Part shown: positions 7,581 to 8,138 of the stretch, one piece after another | Layout: the number at the start of each line of letters is the position of its first letter | Position numbering within the stretch: the stretch's first letter is position 1 | Made by a program: the position numbers and the translations under genes | Notes under the pieces: generated by a model | Told to the model about the DNA's origin: nothing | Seen by the model: the letters and a program-made list of their open reading frames with translations, nothing else | Databases searched by the model: none | Source: CAYNTC01 sp964432925 | GTDB lineage: Bacteria > Planctomycetota > Phycisphaerae > Sedimentisphaerales > Anaerobacaceae | Assembly (NCBI GenBank): GCA_964432925.1 | Contig: CAYSPM010000132.1 | Location: 1 to 8,138, forward strand | Length of the DNA: 8,138 bases | Direction: 5' to 3'

Positions 7581-7867
7581 TACAGGTTAAGAATTTTCTT
7601 CTCTAATAACAAGACAAGCTACGAAATATACGGCGCTGAAGTCACCGCGACATGGAATGTCACCGACTACTGGAAGTCCAACTCTGGCTACGGCTTCTTG
7701 CAGATGCGGTTAGTTGCTATCAGGACAGTTCAAGTACAGCCCAATAGTACGATGCAACAGTAGAAGGCCAATCACTACACAATCAATTCAACCTGCGCTA
7801 GTATCTTGATTTGCCGAATAATCAAGATAATACCTCAAAACCGTCACTGTTTCAGGAAAGTCTACCC
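7581..7867 (+). pseudogene. Decayed fragment of a TonB-dependent receptor (C-terminal barrel)
   Basis: TonB-dependent receptors are outer-membrane barrels that import iron complexes, vitamins or sugars. Two frames join to give a recognisable barrel segment. Reading from 7602, the first frame gives YEIYGAEVTATWNVTDYWK and GYGFLQM, matching the receptor pattern YGAEVxAxWxVTDWWKLxAGYxFLQ. The second frame, from about 7721, gives DSSSTAQ, then EGQSLHNQFNLR, YLDLPNN and FQESLP, matching the following receptor pattern EGxSPHNQFxLRSYLDLPxN and YVDNLP. The join needs a frameshift near 7711-7721, and the second frame has TAG stops at 7745-7747 and 7799-7801. Everything before the fragment and the final barrel strands are missing, so it cannot make a working receptor. 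The left limit (7581) is approximate. It faces the lamin-tail gene tail to tail and diverges from the YjbQ-family gene. Confidence 0.75.
7802..7829. repeat. Perfect 10-bp hairpin inside the receptor remnant
   Basis: TATCTTGATT (7802-7811) and AATCAAGATA (7820-7829) are exact reverse complements around an 8-base loop. The left arm covers codons for the YLDLP motif of the dead receptor. It begins next to the TAG stop at 7799-7801. There is no T-run after it on either strand, so a rho-independent terminator is unlikely even though it lies about 85 bases past the stop of the minus-strand gene. Confidence 0.4.
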
Positions 7868-7914
7868 TAAGCAAAGAAAGAGGTTAAAGTATACAAAAAG
7901 CGACTTTCGAGATT

Positions 7915-8138
7915 CTATGGATTGATTGAGCCTGGTGAAGGTTCGGCGGACCGCCAGTTGATTACGTCGTTGCCATAGTCTGCCGGCTCCAGCCGAGATA
8001 ACGACATACCTCCGCCATCAGCTTCAACCGGCCATGGATCCACTCCAGATGAAAAATCATCATGATGTGAGCCATCACTATAGACAACACGGTCCACGCG
8101 TATCCACTGACGAATGCCCTCCCCATCCACATCGCCTG
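7915..8138 (-). CDS. C-terminal end of a lamin-tail-domain protein (5' part outside window)
   Basis: The reading frame is open from the right edge to the TAG at 7915-7917 and gives 73 complete codons. The segment VVYSDGSHHDD, then DPWPVEADGGGMSL, LEPADYGNDVINW and SPGSINP follows the usual end of a bacterial lamin-tail domain (DPWPxxADGxGxSLxRxxxxxYGNDxxNWxxxxPTPG). These domains occur in large secreted or surface proteins of planctomycetes and related bacteria, often with CotH-like or other extracellular modules. The start and any upstream domains are outside the window, so the full function cannot be told. The protein ends right after the domain, with no sorting signal visible. A GTG at 8130 could be read as a start but lies inside the domain, so I treat the gene as running off the edge. 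Confidence 0.8.
   Translation of the reverse strand, partial: GDVDGEGIRQWIRVDRVVYSDGSHHDDFSSGVDPWPVEADGGGMSLSRLEPADYGNDVINWRSAEPSPGSINP

Overview
The window fits a planctomycete, most likely class Phycisphaerae. This placement is inferred from recognised protein types, not from a marker search. The signs are an FlgI-domain lipoprotein fused to HEAT-like repeats, a decayed TonB-dependent receptor of a type I associate with this group, the end of a lamin-tail-domain protein, and long AT-rich gaps between genes. No CRISPR array, tRNA, rRNA or intact mobile element was seen.

All intact genes lie on the minus strand, so transcription runs from right to left. At the right edge (7915-8138) is the C-terminal end of a lamin-tail-domain protein whose start is outside the window. 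Facing it on the plus strand is a dead fragment of a TonB-dependent receptor (about 7581-7867), split across two frames and carrying two internal stops. Next on the minus strand come a YjbQ-family gene (7017-7433), the FlgI-like HEAT lipoprotein (5216-6826, with a good sigma70-like promoter at 6875-6903), and a six-helix membrane protein made of three tandem two-helix units (4178-4930). After a 686-base gap comes smc (1-3491), which runs off the left edge shortly before its natural end.

The gaps between intact genes are wide (190, 285 and 686 bases), so these look like separately transcribed genes and not one operon. The only clear functional assignments are SMC (chromosome organisation and segregation) and the YjbQ-family protein. 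The FlgI-like protein and the repeated membrane protein are recognisable in architecture but not in function, and no flagellar gene lies beside the former. I found no convincing new multi-gene system. The most noteworthy items are the FlgI-HEAT lipoprotein, the three-unit membrane protein, the receptor remnant, and the unexplained 686-base gap upstream of smc.
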